A DNA stretch of 42,358 nt from Planctomycetales bacterium (GTDB lineage: Bacteria > Planctomycetota > Planctomycetia > Isosphaerales > Isosphaeraceae). Below, piece after piece: positions 42,358-42,358 of the stretch. The stretch spans positions 1 to 42,358 of the forward strand of contig DAIDHX010000031.1 of assembly GCA_027451885.1 (NCBI GenBank), in the 5' to 3' direction. Positions within the stretch are counted from its first letter, which is position 1; the number at the start of each line of letters is the position of its first letter. A program made the position numbers and the translations under genes. Below the pieces are notes generated by a model. It did no database searches and was not told the origin of the DNA. It worked only from the letters and a program-made list of their open reading frames with translations.

Positions 42358-42358
42358 G

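Noticed and set aside
1-42358. CRISPR array, rRNA operon or prophage
   Set aside because: No regularly spaced repeats, no rRNA-like sequence and no phage structural genes were seen; the only mobile trace is the IS630 remnant.

Overview
The window looks like chromosomal DNA of a planctomycete, probably of the Isosphaeraceae/Gemmataceae type. The evidence is the gene content: two DUF1559 pseudopilin-like proteins ending in the same EVISADSY tail, a DUF1501 protein, a DUF1570 protein, a Ser/Thr kinase with DWG in place of DFG joined to TPRs, a LEPR-XLL-like sorting motif on an exported protease, and a Tat-exported Gfo/Idh/MocA oxidoreductase. The DNA is GC-rich throughout. The genus cannot be fixed from this sequence alone. 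No rRNA, CRISPR array or complete mobile element was seen.

Layout. 1-2090 (+): the tail of a membrane protein, a Mit_KHE1-like protein and an endonuclease/exonuclease/phosphatase-family protein. 2082-3383 and 3385-4143 (-): an MFS transporter and a creatininase-family amidohydrolase, one base apart. 4159-7740 (-): a three-gene membrane glycosylation set (UPF0104 membrane protein, dolichyl-phosphate-sugar-synthase-like GT2, polytopic GT-C-like protein). 8120-10974 (+): DUF202, 6-phosphogluconate dehydrogenase and glucose-6-phosphate dehydrogenase. 11068-12262 (-): CrcB fluoride channel with a double DUF190 protein. 12505-13854 (+): oxidoreductase followed by a strong hairpin. 13938-16818 (-): two DUF1559 proteins flanking a HEAT-repeat lipoprotein, with a 23-bp palindrome at 15266-15288. 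17181-19154 (+): a sedolisin-type protease.

The most interesting part is 19159-29032, all on the minus strand. In transcription order it reads: fatty-acid-hydroxylase/sterol-desaturase family enzyme, a 2191-residue fully reducing type I polyketide synthase without a thioesterase, an alpha-oxoamine synthase (serine palmitoyltransferase-like) whose start overlaps the PKS stop as ATGA, and an SDR with hallmarks of 3-ketodihydrosphingosine reductase. Together these could build a sphingoid-base-like amino alcohol: the PKS makes the alkyl chain, the oxoamine synthase releases it by decarboxylative condensation with an amino acid, the SDR reduces the ketone and the di-iron enzyme hydroxylates the chain. 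The logic matches eukaryotic Lcb2/Tsc10/Sur2 and the fungal fumonisin genes FUM1/FUM8/FUM13, with the acyl-CoA supply replaced by a dedicated PKS. The product is inferred, not shown.

29304-37175: DUF1570 protein (-), kinase-TPR (+), CsrA (+), putative lipoprotein (-), P-II-like protein (+), a LexA/CI-like regulator whose peptidase catalytic dyad is lost (-), and an FHA protein (-). 37423-40491 (+): tRNA-Gly(GCC) with a near-consensus promoter, trigger factor and two ClpP paralogues. 40930-41262 is an IS630 transposase remnant broken by a 16-bp tandem duplication. The window ends inside a DUF1501 gene (-).
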